From contig NC_133970.1 in NCBI RefSeq assembly GCF_031877795.1, positions 48,490,828 to 48,554,827 of the forward strand: 64,000 nt of DNA, written 5' to 3'. The notes below the pieces were generated by a model that saw only the letters and a list, made by a program, of their open reading frames with translations, did no database searches and was not told the DNA's origin. This DNA comes from Strix aluco. Taxonomy: Eukaryota; Chordata; Aves; Strigiformes; Strigidae. Below, piece after piece: positions 47,299 to 57,196 of this stretch. How positions within the stretch are numbered: the first letter of the stretch is position 1; every line of letters begins with the position of its first letter. The position numbers were made by a program, and so were the translations under genes.

Positions 47299-49781
47299 TC
47301 TCCTGTAACGACATCCCTGTATTGAACAAAAACATTACTGTCACATTGGTTTGTACCAGATTTCAAACCCAAACTATGTATTATTACTGGTGGTTCATTT
47401 CTATCACCTGTGAACCGCAAAAAATTTAACACATACACCGCTTTTGCAAGTCGCTCTGCAGCAGCCAAGACTTCTCCCCCTTTTTGTTTTTGCAAAAGCG
47501 CTTTCAAGGTTTGATGTGCTCTCTCCACGATGGCTTGTCCCGTGGGGGAATGCGGTATTCCTGTGATGTGACGTATACCCCAGAGTTGGCAAAAATGAGT
47601 AAATTTCCGGGAAGTGCATGCCGGACCATTGTCAGTTTTGATCTCTGCAGGCACGCCCAGTGCCATAATTGCAGCATGCATATGTTTGATGACATGCCGT
47701 GCTGTTTCACCTGTTTGCGCTGTTGCCCAAAGGGCTAGAGAAAAGGTATCAATAGAAACATGCACATATTTAAGCCTGCCAAATTCTGGGATATGGGTCA
47801 CATCCATTTGCCAGAGTTGTAAAGGTTGGAGTCCTCGGGGGTTTACTCCCAAACCGAGGCCTACTCCCACCTTCTGGCAATCGGGACAGGATTGCACAAT
47901 TCCTCTAGCATCAGCCACAGGAATGTGAAATTGTCTGGCTAACATTTTTGCTGATTGGTGAAAAAACTGGTGTGACAGCCTGGCCTGTTCAAAGGTGTTA
48001 ACGGCAGGGCCCGTCCAGGCTGGAGCGACAAGTTGATCGGCTCGAGCGTTTCCCAACGCAAGGCCTCCACATTGTTGATGACTGCGGATGTGCATAATAA
48101 AATATTCATCCTGACGTTGGTTCAAAAGTGTCAGCAATTGTAACAACAAAGTATGTAACACAGGATTTCGCACAGGTTTCACCATGCTGTTTTCCAGACG
48201 TTGTACTGTACCTACCACATACAATGAGTCTGATACTATATTAAGAGGTTCTTGAGACCAGCGTTGAAATGTCCAGATAACAGCTCGAAGTTCTAAAGTC
48301 TGTAATGAGTCACCAGGCACTCCAGGGAGTAATTGATGTTCCCAGGTGTCCCCTTCCTTCCAGGTGACTGCAGCCCTTCGAGATTTTCGTCCAGCATCAG
48401 TGAAGACAGTTATCCCTTCTACTGGAACCTCTGATCGCAAGGGTAAATGTACAAACCGCTGATGGCATAATAATGACAAAAGCTTATCCGATGGATAACT
48501 ATTGGTGATAGTACCTAAGAAATCAGCAATTGCTATTTGAAAGACAGTTGAAGCAGATAATAACCAATCTAAATAAAACTGAGATACAGGTATGTAGATG
48601 ACTTCTGGTTCGATGCCTGAAATATCTGAAATTCGCTGCCTCCCTTTTATGACAAGCTGTGAAAATAATTCAGGACGTGTAACTACTGTGTTTCTGGGCT
48701 GAAAAGGGAGAAAAATCCATTCCAAAATTCGTAAATTTGGTTTTGTTTCACTCAACTGAATAATAAGCCCCAATGGGTGTTCACGTTTACCCCCAGAGTT
48801 AACTAACATAAAAGAAAGAGCTTTATCATCCAGTCGCCTGTGAGTATAAGTTGTCATGATTTTGTTGCTAATTACTTGTAAGGCTTGCTGTTGATCCTCA
48901 TCCAGTTGACGGCGCTCCTGAGCTTGTACAGACGTGCCCAGGAGTGGCATCAAAGGTTTCAGATCATCATTCGTAATTCCACAGATATTACAAACCCACT
49001 GGATATCCCCAATTAATCTCTGCGCATCAGACAATGTTTCTATTTTTGTGTTGATTTTAACCTTTTGAGGGTGAATCACTGCGTTTGTAATAATCCAGCC
49101 CAGATACAGCCATGGTCCCTGCTTCTGAATTTTCTCTGGTGCTATCTCTAATCCCCTCTCCCTGAGACTGCATGTTAGCTGGCCCAATATTGTCTCGCAG
49201 TCCAGTTGTTTTCCTGCTACTAAGATATCATCCATGTAATGATAAATGAGTAAATGAGGATACTGTTTTTGGATGGGTTCCAGAGCCCACGCGACGAAAG
49301 ACTGACAGATCATGGGTGAATTTTTCATCCCTTGTGGTAGCACCACCCAGTGATACCTCTTTGCTGGTTCGGCCTTATTAATCGATGGCACTGTAAAGGC
49401 AAACCTTTCAGCATCCTCTGGATGTAAGGGGATTGTAAAGAAGCAATCTTTTAGATCGATAACTACCAGATCCCAGCCTTCAGGTAACATTACTGGGGAA
49501 GGCAAACCAGGTTGTAAGGTGCCCATGTCACAGATAACCGCATTAATCGCTCTCAAATCATGTAACAGACGCCACTTCCCAGACTTTTTCTGAATTGTAA
49601 AAATTGGTGTGTTCCATGGGCTAGTTGAAGGCAGGATATGTCCGGCATCTAGCTGTTCCTGTACCAAATCATTAATAATTTGCAGCCGGTCCAGTTTTAG
49701 CGGCCACTGGTTGATCCATATGGGATCATCAGTTTTCCAGGTTAATTTTAGGATTGGCTGCTCTACCGTGGCCGCGCCTAA
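47160..49781 (-). CDS. pol: ERV-3 Pol: reverse transcriptase, RNase H, integrase
   Basis: The frame is open from the end of pro (49781) to 47160, 835 residues from the first internal start codon at 49667. It has RT motifs SGKWRLLHDLRAIN, VVIDLKDCFF, LPQGMKNSP and YMDDILVAG. RNase H follows (VFTDAGRKS, then LELRAVIW and VSDSLYVVG), then integrase with the N-terminal zinc domain (FEQARLSHQFFHQ, CPDCQ), the catalytic core (MDVTHIPEFG, KTDNGPACTS, GQAIVERAHQ) and a C-terminal WKGEVR tail. All catalytic acids that I looked for are present. It is made by -1 frameshifting from pro. No internal stops, which is unusual compared with the other two proviruses here. Confidence 0.95.
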   Translation of the reverse strand, partial: LGAATVEQPILKLTWKTDDPIWINQWPLKLDRLQIINDLVQEQLDAGHILPSTSPWNTPIFTIQKKSGKWRLLHDLRAINAVICDMGTLQPGLPSPVMLPEGWDLVVIDLKDCFFTIPLHPEDAERFAFTVPSINKAEPAKRYHWVVLPQGMKNSPMICQSFVAWALEPIQKQYPHLLIYHYMDDILVAGKQLDCETILGQLTCSLRERGLEIAPEKIQKQGPWLYLGWIITNAVIHPQKVKINTKIETLSDAQRLIGDIQWVCNICGITNDDLKPLMPLLGTSVQAQERRQLDEDQQQALQVISNKIMTTYTHRRLDDKALSFMLVNSGGKREHPLGLIIQLSETKPNLRILEWIFLPFQPRNTVVTRPELFSQLVIKGRQRISDISGIEPEVIYIPVSQFYLDWLLSASTVFQIAIADFLGTITNSYPSDKLLSLLCHQRFVHLPLRSEVPVEGITVFTDAGRKSRRAAVTWKEGDTWEHQLLPGVPGDSLQTLELRAVIWTFQRWSQEPLNIVSDSLYVVGTVQRLENSMVKPVRNPVLHTLLLQLLTLLNQRQDEYFIMHIRSHQQCGGLALGNARADQLVAPAWTGPAVNTFEQARLSHQFFHQSAKMLARQFHIPVADARGIVQSCPDCQKVGVGLGLGVNPRGLQPLQLWQMDVTHIPEFGRLKYVHVSIDTFSLALWATAQTGETARHVIKHMHAAIMALGVPAEIKTDNGPACTSRKFTHFCQLWGIRHITGIPHSPTGQAIVERAHQTLKALLQKQKGGEVLAAAERLAKAVYVLNFLRFTGDRNEPPVIIHSLGLKSGTNQCDSNVFVQYRDVVTGEWRGPAELRMTGRGYACVVTDTGVRWVPSRWVRPWKGEVRKNDAEH

Positions 49782-49786
49782 AAAGG
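49778..49786 (-). promoter_or_regulatory. Candidate pro-pol frameshift point in ERV-3
   Basis: The minus strand reads CCT TTT TAG at the end of pro. A -1 slip on the five-T run moves from TTT to TTA and enters the open pol frame directly. It is not a full canonical X XXY YYZ heptamer. Confidence 0.5.
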
Positions 49787-50548
49787 CGAAGTAATCAATC
49801 GAGCTCCCATTTGACTGAGCAGATCTCTGCCCACCAGTGCCACAGGTGAGTGCATCACATAGGGACGTGTGGTTACTAGCTTGCCATCCGGAAACATAAA
49901 TGCTATTGTGTCTCTGCTGATGGATGTGACTTGAGTTCCTCCAACCCCTAGAATTCCTGTATTAGCAGGCAGTAAAGGCCACTGACTAGGCCATAGATAA
50001 AGTGGTACAATTGTGACATCTGCTCCAGTGTCAATGAGCATTCGTAATTTACTCGTCTGTCCATTAGGGTGTCTCATCTCCATCTGCTCCTCTGGCTTCC
50101 CCCGACTAATGTCCAGGGCTAACAAAACATCTGGTTGTCCGGTGGACCCAAAGCCTTTTTCACCTCTCTTCTTTTGTTCTGCATTAGGCACTTTTGATTC
50201 AAATGGAATTAGCTGAGCAATTTTCGATCCCTCCATGATAGTCAAAGGAGGAGTAAGTGTGTATACCATGATTTTAATTGTTCCCTCAAAGTCAGCATCA
50301 ATAAGGCCTGGGATGACAAAAATACCTTTTTTAGATGCTGAGGAACGTCCAATTAATAAGGCACTTAAACCATGTCCCAGAGGTCCCACCAGATTAGAAT
50401 CAACCAGATGTATTGTAGTGTCTGTAAGTGTAATAGCTACTGCTGTTGCCAAGTCCACTCCTGCGCTTCCGGAGGTGGCAGCGGAGCAGCGGTCCAAGCA
50501 CCCTGGACTTGTGTCGTCGCACGAGGGCGGGGCGCGCTCTGCCTCCCG
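49778..50548 (-). CDS. pro: ERV-3 Pro: dUTPase and aspartic protease
   Basis: This frame is -1 relative to gag and open from the slippery site at 50548. The dUTPase comes first (GSAGVDLA, then FVIPGLIDADFEGTI and EGSKIAQLIPF), followed by retropepsin (MLIDTGADVTIVP, later LLGVGGTQ-like flap and VGRDLLSQ). The dUTPase-protease fusion ahead of pol is characteristic of betaretroviruses and relatives. The gene ends with TTT TAG at 49778-49783, where the pol frame overlaps by a few bases. Confidence 0.95.
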   Translation of the reverse strand, partial: REAERAPPSCDDTSPGCLDRCSAATSGSAGVDLATAVAITLTDTTIHLVDSNLVGPLGHGLSALLIGRSSASKKGIFVIPGLIDADFEGTIKIMVYTLTPPLTIMEGSKIAQLIPFESKVPNAEQKKRGEKGFGSTGQPDVLLALDISRGKPEEQMEMRHPNGQTSKLRMLIDTGADVTIVPLYLWPSQWPLLPANTGILGVGGTQVTSISRDTIAFMFPDGKLVTTRPYVMHSPVALVGRDLLSQMGARLITSPF

Positions 50549-51790
50549 TTTCCCCTCTTACGAGACACGTGAGCGCGACATTCTGATTTAAAATGACCCA
50601 TTTGTCCACAGTTAAAGCACTTCTTATCTCGCTTGCCTTTGATGTGTTTGCCTCTGACAATTGGTGTTACTGCAGCTCCCACCGCAGCAGCCATAAAGGC
50701 AGCTTTCTCCTGATCAAGCATTCGCTCTGCTGCCTCCAGCAGCTGACCTGCAGTAGATTGTCGTGGGAGAAGGCTTAAAGCTTTCTTAGTTTTGTCGTTA
50801 GCATTGTCATAAGCAAGCATATCAAGGAATTTAACTTTCATTTCATCACTTAAATCAGGATTGCTATTAATGGCGGCATGCAATCTGTCGATGAATTTTG
50901 GGTAGGGCTCCGTGGGCCCCTGTCTCACGCCTGTAAACGCTGGCGCCGCTTTTTCATCATGTACGGCTAGAATGATTTTGAGAGCCAATTCCTGGGTTAA
51001 CCGTAACACTTCTGGTTGAAATCCCACTTGCCAATCTGGGCTAGCAAAAGGACCTGCCCCCATCAGCATCTGAGCTTGCCCCCCATATAGAGGGTCTCCT
51101 TGCTGACGGGGTGTGGCTGCGGCAGCGTCGCAGGCCACTTGCCAGCGCTGGAAAAACTGCAATTGTTGGGAAGCTGTTAGTAAGGTTTGTACAATCATGC
51201 GCACATCATACGGAGTCAATAAATGTGCTGTAAAGATACGCTGAATTACCGAATTTGTATATGGTGATTTCAACCCATATTGTGTTACGGCTAATTTTGC
51301 TTCTTTAATCATTTTCCAATCTAAGGCTTCCCACTCATTGCCCTGTGGGGTCACTATTACCGGGAACGTCATTGGGCCAAGTTCGTTAAACTGCTCCTCT
51401 ATTATAGCATCCCGAATAACTCCCCGCCAACGGTTTGCCGGATTATTATTACCACTCGCGCGTCCCAGTGCCCCCCCTCCCCTTTGAGCCAGTGCCCCCC
51501 CTCCCATTTGGGCCAGTGGTGGCGGAGACCCGATAGCCACCGTTTCCCTCTGACCAACGCCCCCCCCCGTGTCGCGGAAGAAGGGGTTAAAAGGAAGAGG
51601 CGGCGGTGCTGTGGGGGTGGGCTGAGCCGCTTGCTGCATTCGGATTTCAAGTTGCTCTAAGTTTCTCGTTAACTCTTGCAAGTGCTGATCTTGTAAACCG
51701 TAACGAGATTGTTCTTGCGGCGACTGAGGTGTCGGGGGCGAGGACGGGGGCAGGGGTGGGTCGGCGCCGTCCTCTAAAGAGGAAGCAGCT

Positions 51791-51836
<46 letters not shown>

Positions 51837-52395
51837 GGGGGTCGGGCGGGGGCCGGCGAGAGCGGGGCCGGCCCGTGCGCTCCGGTGATTGATCTTTTGG
51901 GCTTGAGGGAGGGGAGTCGAGCTGGAGCAAATCGGCTGATTTTTGCTCGCGCCGTACGGGTGCCGCGCGTGCAGCGTCCCCGTCCCTCCTTTTAGGAGCC
52001 GCCTTGGGGAACAGGGATCCCGCGAACGTCCCAGCAGTGACGGAATCCTGAGCGCCAGCGCGTTCGGCCTCTGCTGACCAGGCAGCGAAAGCGGAGGTGG
52101 GGGTCTGCCGTTCCGCTTTCAGTTCTGTCAGAGTGTCTAGGACCAATCTCCACACGGTGGAGAGTTTCCTACTGTCTTTAGAACCTGAACTAATGTCGTC
52201 CCACAGTGCCGCGCCGATCTTTTCCCAAGTAGTTAACTCGAAGGCTGCGGTCTCTGAAGCAATTAGTTCGTGCTGCCGAGCCCACAACAGCAACCTCCTC
52301 AGGTTCCCCTCATCATAAGAAACTCCTCTCTTAGAGAGTATGTGTTGGAGGAGCTTAACCACTGCCGCTTCTTCTTTACCCAGCGCGGACCCCAT
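50437..52395 (-). CDS. gag: ERV-3 Gag polyprotein, intact frame
   Basis: The 652-residue frame starts at ATG with MGSALGKEE (myristoylation-type). It holds a matrix domain, a long proline-rich middle with an alanine run of about 18 residues encoded by a GCC repeat, a PTAP late-domain motif (PTAPPPLPF), a capsid with a major homology region (QGPTEPYPKFIDRLHAAI) and one clear CCHC knuckle (CFNCGQMGHFKSEC). Most betaretroviruses have two knuckles; the second is not evident. Near its end it contains the GGGAAAC slippery heptamer and overlaps pro. Confidence 0.95.
50548..50554 (-). promoter_or_regulatory. Gag-pro -1 frameshift slippery site GGGAAAC
   Basis: The gag codons AGG GGA AAC place G GGA AAC exactly in the phase needed for simultaneous slippage. 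After a -1 slip the reading frame is open, without a stop, from here through the whole of pro. The same heptamer is known at the gag-pro junction of simian type D retroviruses. I did not fold the downstream RNA. Confidence 0.85.
51791..51835. repeat. (GCG)15 microsatellite within gag
   Basis: Fifteen uninterrupted trinucleotide units encode most of an alanine tract on the minus strand, preserving the gag frame. The tract is likely to vary in length between individuals and to assemble poorly. Confidence 0.9.
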
Positions 52396-52590
52396 CTCCT
52401 CCCCAGCCGCTCACCTGATCAGGGCGAGATTCCCGACGATTGCGCGCGCGTCTTCCCAGGCGCCGGGGCAGCGCCTGCTACGGCTGCTTCTGCCCCCTCT
52501 GGGCCGTCTTCTCTTGCTCGGGCGAGCACCGACGGGAGGGTCCCGATTCCCCAGGGCTTGAGTCCCGCGTATTCGATGAGGCTCCCTCGG

Positions 52591-52608
52591 GTCCCTGTTC
52601 GGGCGCCA
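52591..52608 (-). other. ERV-3 primer-binding site, tRNA-Lys3
   Basis: On the minus strand the site is TGGCGCCCGAACAGGGAC, the tRNA-Lys3-complementary sequence used by MMTV and lentiviruses. It lies two bases from the 5' LTR. Confidence 0.95.
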
Positions 52609-52610
52609 GT

Positions 52611-52990
52611 TGCCGACGCGGAAGTCTCGGACACAACTTAGATGACCAATGTGATCAAGTTGATGCCACTTTATTAAAGGTTACACAGCAATTTATACTC
52701 TATCTCAAACTTCACGCGCTGCTATCTTATTGCTAATAGGCTAAAGCTACTTGTTCACGCGCCCTTTTGCCCCCTATGATTGGTCCCGGTGTGGCGTCCA
52801 CACGATGCTCTCCCCCCAGGTAGACCCCCTGTTTTCGACATTCCAACATCTTTATCTCTTGGGAAGGAATGTAGTTTCTCAGGCCGTCTCGGCCTTGTTT
52901 TTGTCCTTGAACACAGCTGCAGCTTGTTACAGTGAGGCCCCTCGGTTTGGATCGCTCATAATATGTCCGTCATTTTCCAGCCATTCCACA
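52611..52990 (-). repeat. 5' LTR of ERV-3
   Basis: The plus strand runs from TGCCGACGCG to AGCCATTCCACA and is nearly identical to the 3' LTR. GCTTAC follows as the target duplication. Confidence 0.95.
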
Positions 52991-52996
52991 GCTTAC

Positions 52997-53402
52997 AGGA
53001 CAGGAAAGCAATCACTGGAAAAAGGATCTGGAAAATGTGGTAGATAATCAGCTAAATGAATCCTCTCCAATTAGAGTAAGAGGATCCACAAGTTCTGTAG
53101 TCAAGGCCAAAGACTGTGGGGGCACAGCAAAATCGGCAACCTCCCTGCCAAGCGAGGTCTCTCCATCCTCTTCCAGCACACTTGGAATAGTATATTTCCC
53201 TCTCAGCTGTGCAGAGAGGAAGACCCCATCTACAGACCACTCATGACGGCTGGAGGTCATGGGAGAAGGTGCCAAACTGTCATCTGCTGTCACCAGGCAG
53301 ACTGTGCCTCTGTCCATATTTGGTACACATGCATCTCTTCTTGGAGTGTTTGGATAGCTGTATGCCCAGAGTGATGCTGAAGCAGTGAAGATGTCTCAGA
53401 GA
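52997..53402. other. Unassigned sequence with an open frame
   Basis: A minus-strand frame at 53048-53317 (89 residues) has mixed, protein-like composition and no stop or low-complexity segment, but I do not recognise it. The plus strand also has an open frame at 53037-53246. Nothing shows that either is expressed. This may be an exon relic or an old repeat interior. Confidence 0.35.
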
Positions 53403-54072
53403 AGTGAAACAAAGAGGTTCTCAGCAGTCAGAATTGAGTATAACTGTTCAGCAGGGATTCTTTATTGGCAGCGCTGGGCAGCACTGGGGATCGCTCCACC
53501 ACAAGTGCCGCACTTACTAACAAAATGCTCTGACTAATATACACCAAAAGCATACATAGGCATCAGATTCCCTGGAAAAGGCAGTCTGATGCTAATGGGT
53601 TCTCAGAATTCATTTACATAGTCTGAGTGTGCTTAGTAAAAATAGAGTGAGGGTCTTCTCCCCCCTCCTGGAGGTCCACATAGCCTTTCTCACACTGTCC
53701 GCTAGTTGAACTTTGGGCTTCCCGTGTCACATATGGTCATGAAGTTAGCTCATCCGTCCTTCGGCTCCTGTTTGCTTCAAGGTGGTTAGTTTAAACCGGC
53801 TTCCAGTCACTTATCTCGCCACTGGCACCTTCTCAGGCACTTGTCTTGCATTTTTAGGTCCCTGCTATCAGGGATGTACTCAGGGAGTTTACTGGGCTGT
53901 CCAAGGCCTGTTTTATCCCCACTAGGCAAGGAGTTACAGGTTTCAAAACATTTTACAAGTGGGTAAGACTACAGAGGGTAGTTAGGAAGAGAATATAAAT
54001 GAAGTTATATACATTGCAGTAAAATACAAAAATAAAAATAAAAATAAAGTTACTGGTTTCTATACACTAACA
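53403..54072 (-). mobile_element. Solo LTR, family A, sense on minus strand
   Basis: This is the reverse-orientation relative of the LTR at 1495-2146. It shares the 'ccgcacttactaacaaaatg' segment, the AATAAA region and the AT-rich 5' end. The plus-strand right end ATACACTAACA is the complement of the TGTTAG start. The left end has lost the first bases of the family's terminus. An (A4T)-type low-complexity stretch lies near 54030. Confidence 0.75.
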
Positions 54073-54417
54073 AAGTCAGGGGGTCTTGAGAGGTGTATTG
54101 GTCTTGTAATTTCAAGTACACTTGACTTGCAGCAGCTCTTCTTTCAGAAGAGCGCTGAGAGTGACTAAGGACCAGAGAGGATCCTCTGCGGTGAGAGACC
54201 CAAGGTATTCCTTCCATCCAGGTCACTGAAGAAGAGATCACATCTCCAGTCCACCCTTCTCCATCCTCCTTTGAAATCTCTGTTCCCCTTAAGTGCTACT
54301 TCAGAACATTTTCTTGGTTTTCTAGGGCTTTCTGCACTGCAGCCTTGCTTCCAGAGGCTGCTGCCATGCTCTTCCAGATGACGGAGAGTCCCCTCCACTC
54401 CCATGCAGCTCAGTCCC
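54073..54417. other. Unique sequence, no gene seen
   Basis: Open frames here have no domain. Nothing else is recognisable. Confidence 0.5.
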
Positions 54418-55286
54418 TGAAGTGCTAAGGCTTGGACAACAGGCCCAAGCCAGAGTTGACCTATAGATGAATCCTGTACATTTTAGAACTGATAACCATT
54501 GTGCTAACAGGTATTATACTGAGTTATAACAAACCACCTATTCTGATGTAAACGGTGGAAGTGTTGAAGCCTGAGCAACAGGCCCTGAACTGAAACTGCT
54601 AACTCTGTATGTAGTCATTAGTGAAATATGCATAGAAGACGTAGCTTAAACATCATAAAACATGTCTATCTTGAATGTATCCTTCCTTGTGTGTGTGAGC
54701 AAGATAACAGGGCCACAGAGACAGTTGTCTGGCCCTGTGACCTGGTGTGTGACCTTGCTCATAAATCACCTAGATAAGCAGGGAAACTCCCTGAGCTTCT
54801 CCCTTGAGCCCTGGCCAGGCTCTGGGGGAACCTAATGTGAGATGGAAACCAGATGTTTCCGCTCAAGACAAAGGTGCCAGCTATTCTGGCTTGCTGATTT
54901 TTGGGTATATAAGGCTGGACCCACTCACAGCGACTTTGGAAGCCTCACCTACGGGTGGACGCACCGCGTAGGATTTCCCACTTGCCAGGACAGTCTCTGC
55001 AAATCCTCGCTGTAACCGGGGCTGCCCAGTGACTGCGGATCTGGATGATGGTAAAGTATGCAAGTGGTGATGGATCTTTCTTAATCACTATTCTCTCTCT
55101 CTCAGGTAGCAATGATTTGATGCATTACCCTGTATTTTCCTATTTGTTTAAGTGCACTATTCTGTCTTTTCTTACGGTATGTTTTCTGTAATATTCTGTT
55201 ACATTATTTAGTTATTTCTAGTAAAATACGCCTGCTCTTTTCACTCTGGTGTCTGAGTTTAATTGATATCCCTAATCAGCAAAACA
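54418..55286 (+). mobile_element. Solo LTR, family T, sense on plus strand
   Basis: The U3 ends with a clear TATA box ('gggtatataaggctgg', near 54903). It is followed by a conserved 'gcctcacctacgggtggacg' segment and an AT-rich U5 ending CAGCAAAACA. The same order occurs on the minus strand at 15535-16220. The 5' boundary is uncertain: either TGAAGTGCTAAGG (54418) or TGTTGAAGCC (54562) could be the start, and the two look like a partial internal duplication. Confidence 0.7.
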
Positions 55287-56175
55287 GTTATGTGGTCCAG
55301 TGAATATGTATATCCACACTCGATAAGTTTTTGGTAAAGTGTGCTGTTGGTGTGCAAGCTTTGTGGAGAAATCCCCTTGCACCCCGGTGCCGGAGTAAAC
55401 ATACCTGCTTTAGAACTCTCTCCGAGTTGTAGAGTCTGTTTTCCACAAGTCACTTCAAGGCTAATCAGTGTAATCATCTCCTGTGAGGACACAGAGAGCT
55501 CTGTGGTGGTGATGGCTGTTGTTCTGCCTAACACTTCCCTGACAAATTTTGGCCAGAGGCAATGTCATGTGTCATCCTCCCTCTTGTGTCTGTATCTAAA
55601 GTCTGTGCCCAAGGGCAACTTTTTTTTCCCTGGGTATCTGGATAATTCTCTGTGTCTTTCATGCTGGGCAAAAGGTACTAAACAATTCTGACTTTGCTAC
55701 TGCTGTGCCCTGATTAGGCAGATAAAAGGGGGAGTAGCAATGGCACAAAGGATTTGCTTGGTCATTTCTGCTGAAGTGCGTTAGGGAAACCTCTGTAGAC
55801 TCAATCCCATCCTGGTGGGGAACCATGCAAGCACACAACCAGAAAGGGTTCTTGTCATGAGGATCTTCAGTTCTGCAGAAGAAAAACAGACAAGAGCTGA
55901 AGCATGCTCAGATAGGTGCTGTTTTAAGTGAATTTACCCCAAAGAGTGAGTCTCGGAACAGCAGTCCTATGTGGCATTGGGTTTGCCAGGACATGCTGGG
56001 CTGCTGTAAGGCCACTGCCATGGGAGTGTGGGGTGGGAGGTTGAGACCCCAAATACAGAAACACTGCTTCCGGTAGGGCACCCAGCTTGATGTCCAGCTT
56101 ACTGTGCCTGAGTTCATCAGCTGAGAGGAGGCTCTCCATGAGCAAGGGACAGATGTGAGAGGTGAGTTGTGACAC
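55287..56175. other. Unique sequence, no gene seen
   Basis: Several short open frames lack any recognisable domain. It ends with GACAC, one side of the target duplication of the next LTR. Confidence 0.5.
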
Positions 56176-56693
56176 TGTCAGGTGCACCTGCCTGATGAAA
56201 ATGGGGCTTTCTGACTGCTGAAATGTAGTAGCCATTGATTTCTTTTTTCCATGCCCTTGTTCTCAGGGCTTTACAGTAATTGGGGCCCTCAGCCAATAAG
56301 GGCTGATATTGACCACAGATCAGATTCGGCTCGGGTATAATGGAGTCACCTGGGGGAGCCATTTTGAGCTAGTCCCCTTTGGACCAGCATGCTGCAGTCA
56401 AGGACTTTCCCCTTGGGTTGGGACGCCAACCAAGGAAACTCTTTGAGGTTCCTAGGGGTCGGGATGCTGCCCTAAGAAATTCCTTGAGATTGAGAGCCCT
56501 CATTTTTTTAAGTGAGTGACTAGCATTTTGGGTTGTCATTAAACCCTAGAAGTTTGTGTGGTGATAGTTTTGTTCTCCTCTCATGGACATTTGAACCTGC
56601 CATTTGTATGTTTGTGGAGTGCCGGTTAATTGTGTTGAAAATAAATTTTATTTATTTTGGTTGTTATTTGCTTATTTGAGAGCTTCTGCAACA
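56176..56693 (+). mobile_element. Solo LTR, family G, sense on plus strand
   Basis: The element runs from TGTCAGGTGC to TTCTGCAACA. Perfect GACAC flanks lie at 56171-56175 and 56694-56698. It shares the 'cagattcgg', 'gggagccattttgagct' and 'ttgggttg.c.ttaaaccc' blocks with the LTR at 30032-30704 but has only one unit of the internal repeat. AATAAA lies near 56640. Confidence 0.85.
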
Positions 56694-57059
56694 GACACAA
56701 TACAAGCCCTCAAGCTCTGCCCCTCTCCAGGCTCTCCCTGGCCCACTGGTCTTGCTGTCCAGGTGACGCCTCTCCCTCCTGACAGGGTTTGGTGTGGGAG
56801 GGGGAAAGCTTGCAGGGTGCCCCACTGCCTGCCCCCCTCTTCCCCACAGCCCAGCTTGTGGATGGCGAAGCAACCATGCTGCAGCCCAAGTCTAGCATGA
56901 CAAACAGAAGGGATGAAGGAGGGGACATTGTGGTGCTCCAGGAAAGGAGTCACCAAACAACCCCCTAGGACTCTTGTTCCAGCAGCAGAAAAAAGGTAAA
57001 TTATTTCACTGATGAACCAACAAGCTTTAGGTTTCCCCAGTTATTATTGGTTAAAGAAA
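56694..57059. other. Unique GC-richer sequence, no gene seen
   Basis: No gene or repeat is recognisable. Confidence 0.45.
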
Positions 57060-57196
57060 TGCCCTGGCTTGCTGAGGTTAAACTGTGTAGCACTGCTCAG
57101 CAATAACTAAACCATCTCTGTGTTATAATCAACACTGTTTTCATCACAAATCCAAAACATAGCCCATAGAAGCTACTATGAAGAAATTTAATTCCC
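57060..57196 (-). mobile_element. ERVL-type LTR fragment
   Basis: About 137 bp match the U3 side of the LTRs at 7367-7955 and 9254-9840 ('actgctcagcaataactaaa', then 'aatccaaaacatagccc', then 'agctacta.gaagaaat'). The fragment ends where the next LTR starts. Confidence 0.7.

Larger units (their letters stand above)
45311..52990 (-). mobile_element. Young betaretrovirus-like provirus (ERV-K-like, ERV-3)
   Basis: LTRs of 383 and 380 bp and perfect GCTTAC flanks (45305-45310 and 52991-52996) bound a 7.7-kb provirus. In minus-strand order it has 5' LTR, tRNA-Lys3-type primer site, gag, pro (dUTPase plus protease), pol, a damaged env, purine tract and 3' LTR. The gag, pro and pol frames are open and linked by frameshifts, as in betaretroviruses. 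By eye the LTRs differ by four substitutions and one 3-bp indel (about 1%), so insertion was fairly recent. A solo LTR of this family is at 18278-18660. Confidence 0.97.

Noticed and set aside
51606-51995. Arginine-rich plus-strand frame within the gag region
   Set aside because: It is the antisense reading of the GCC repeat and GC-rich gag sequence. No independent coding signal.
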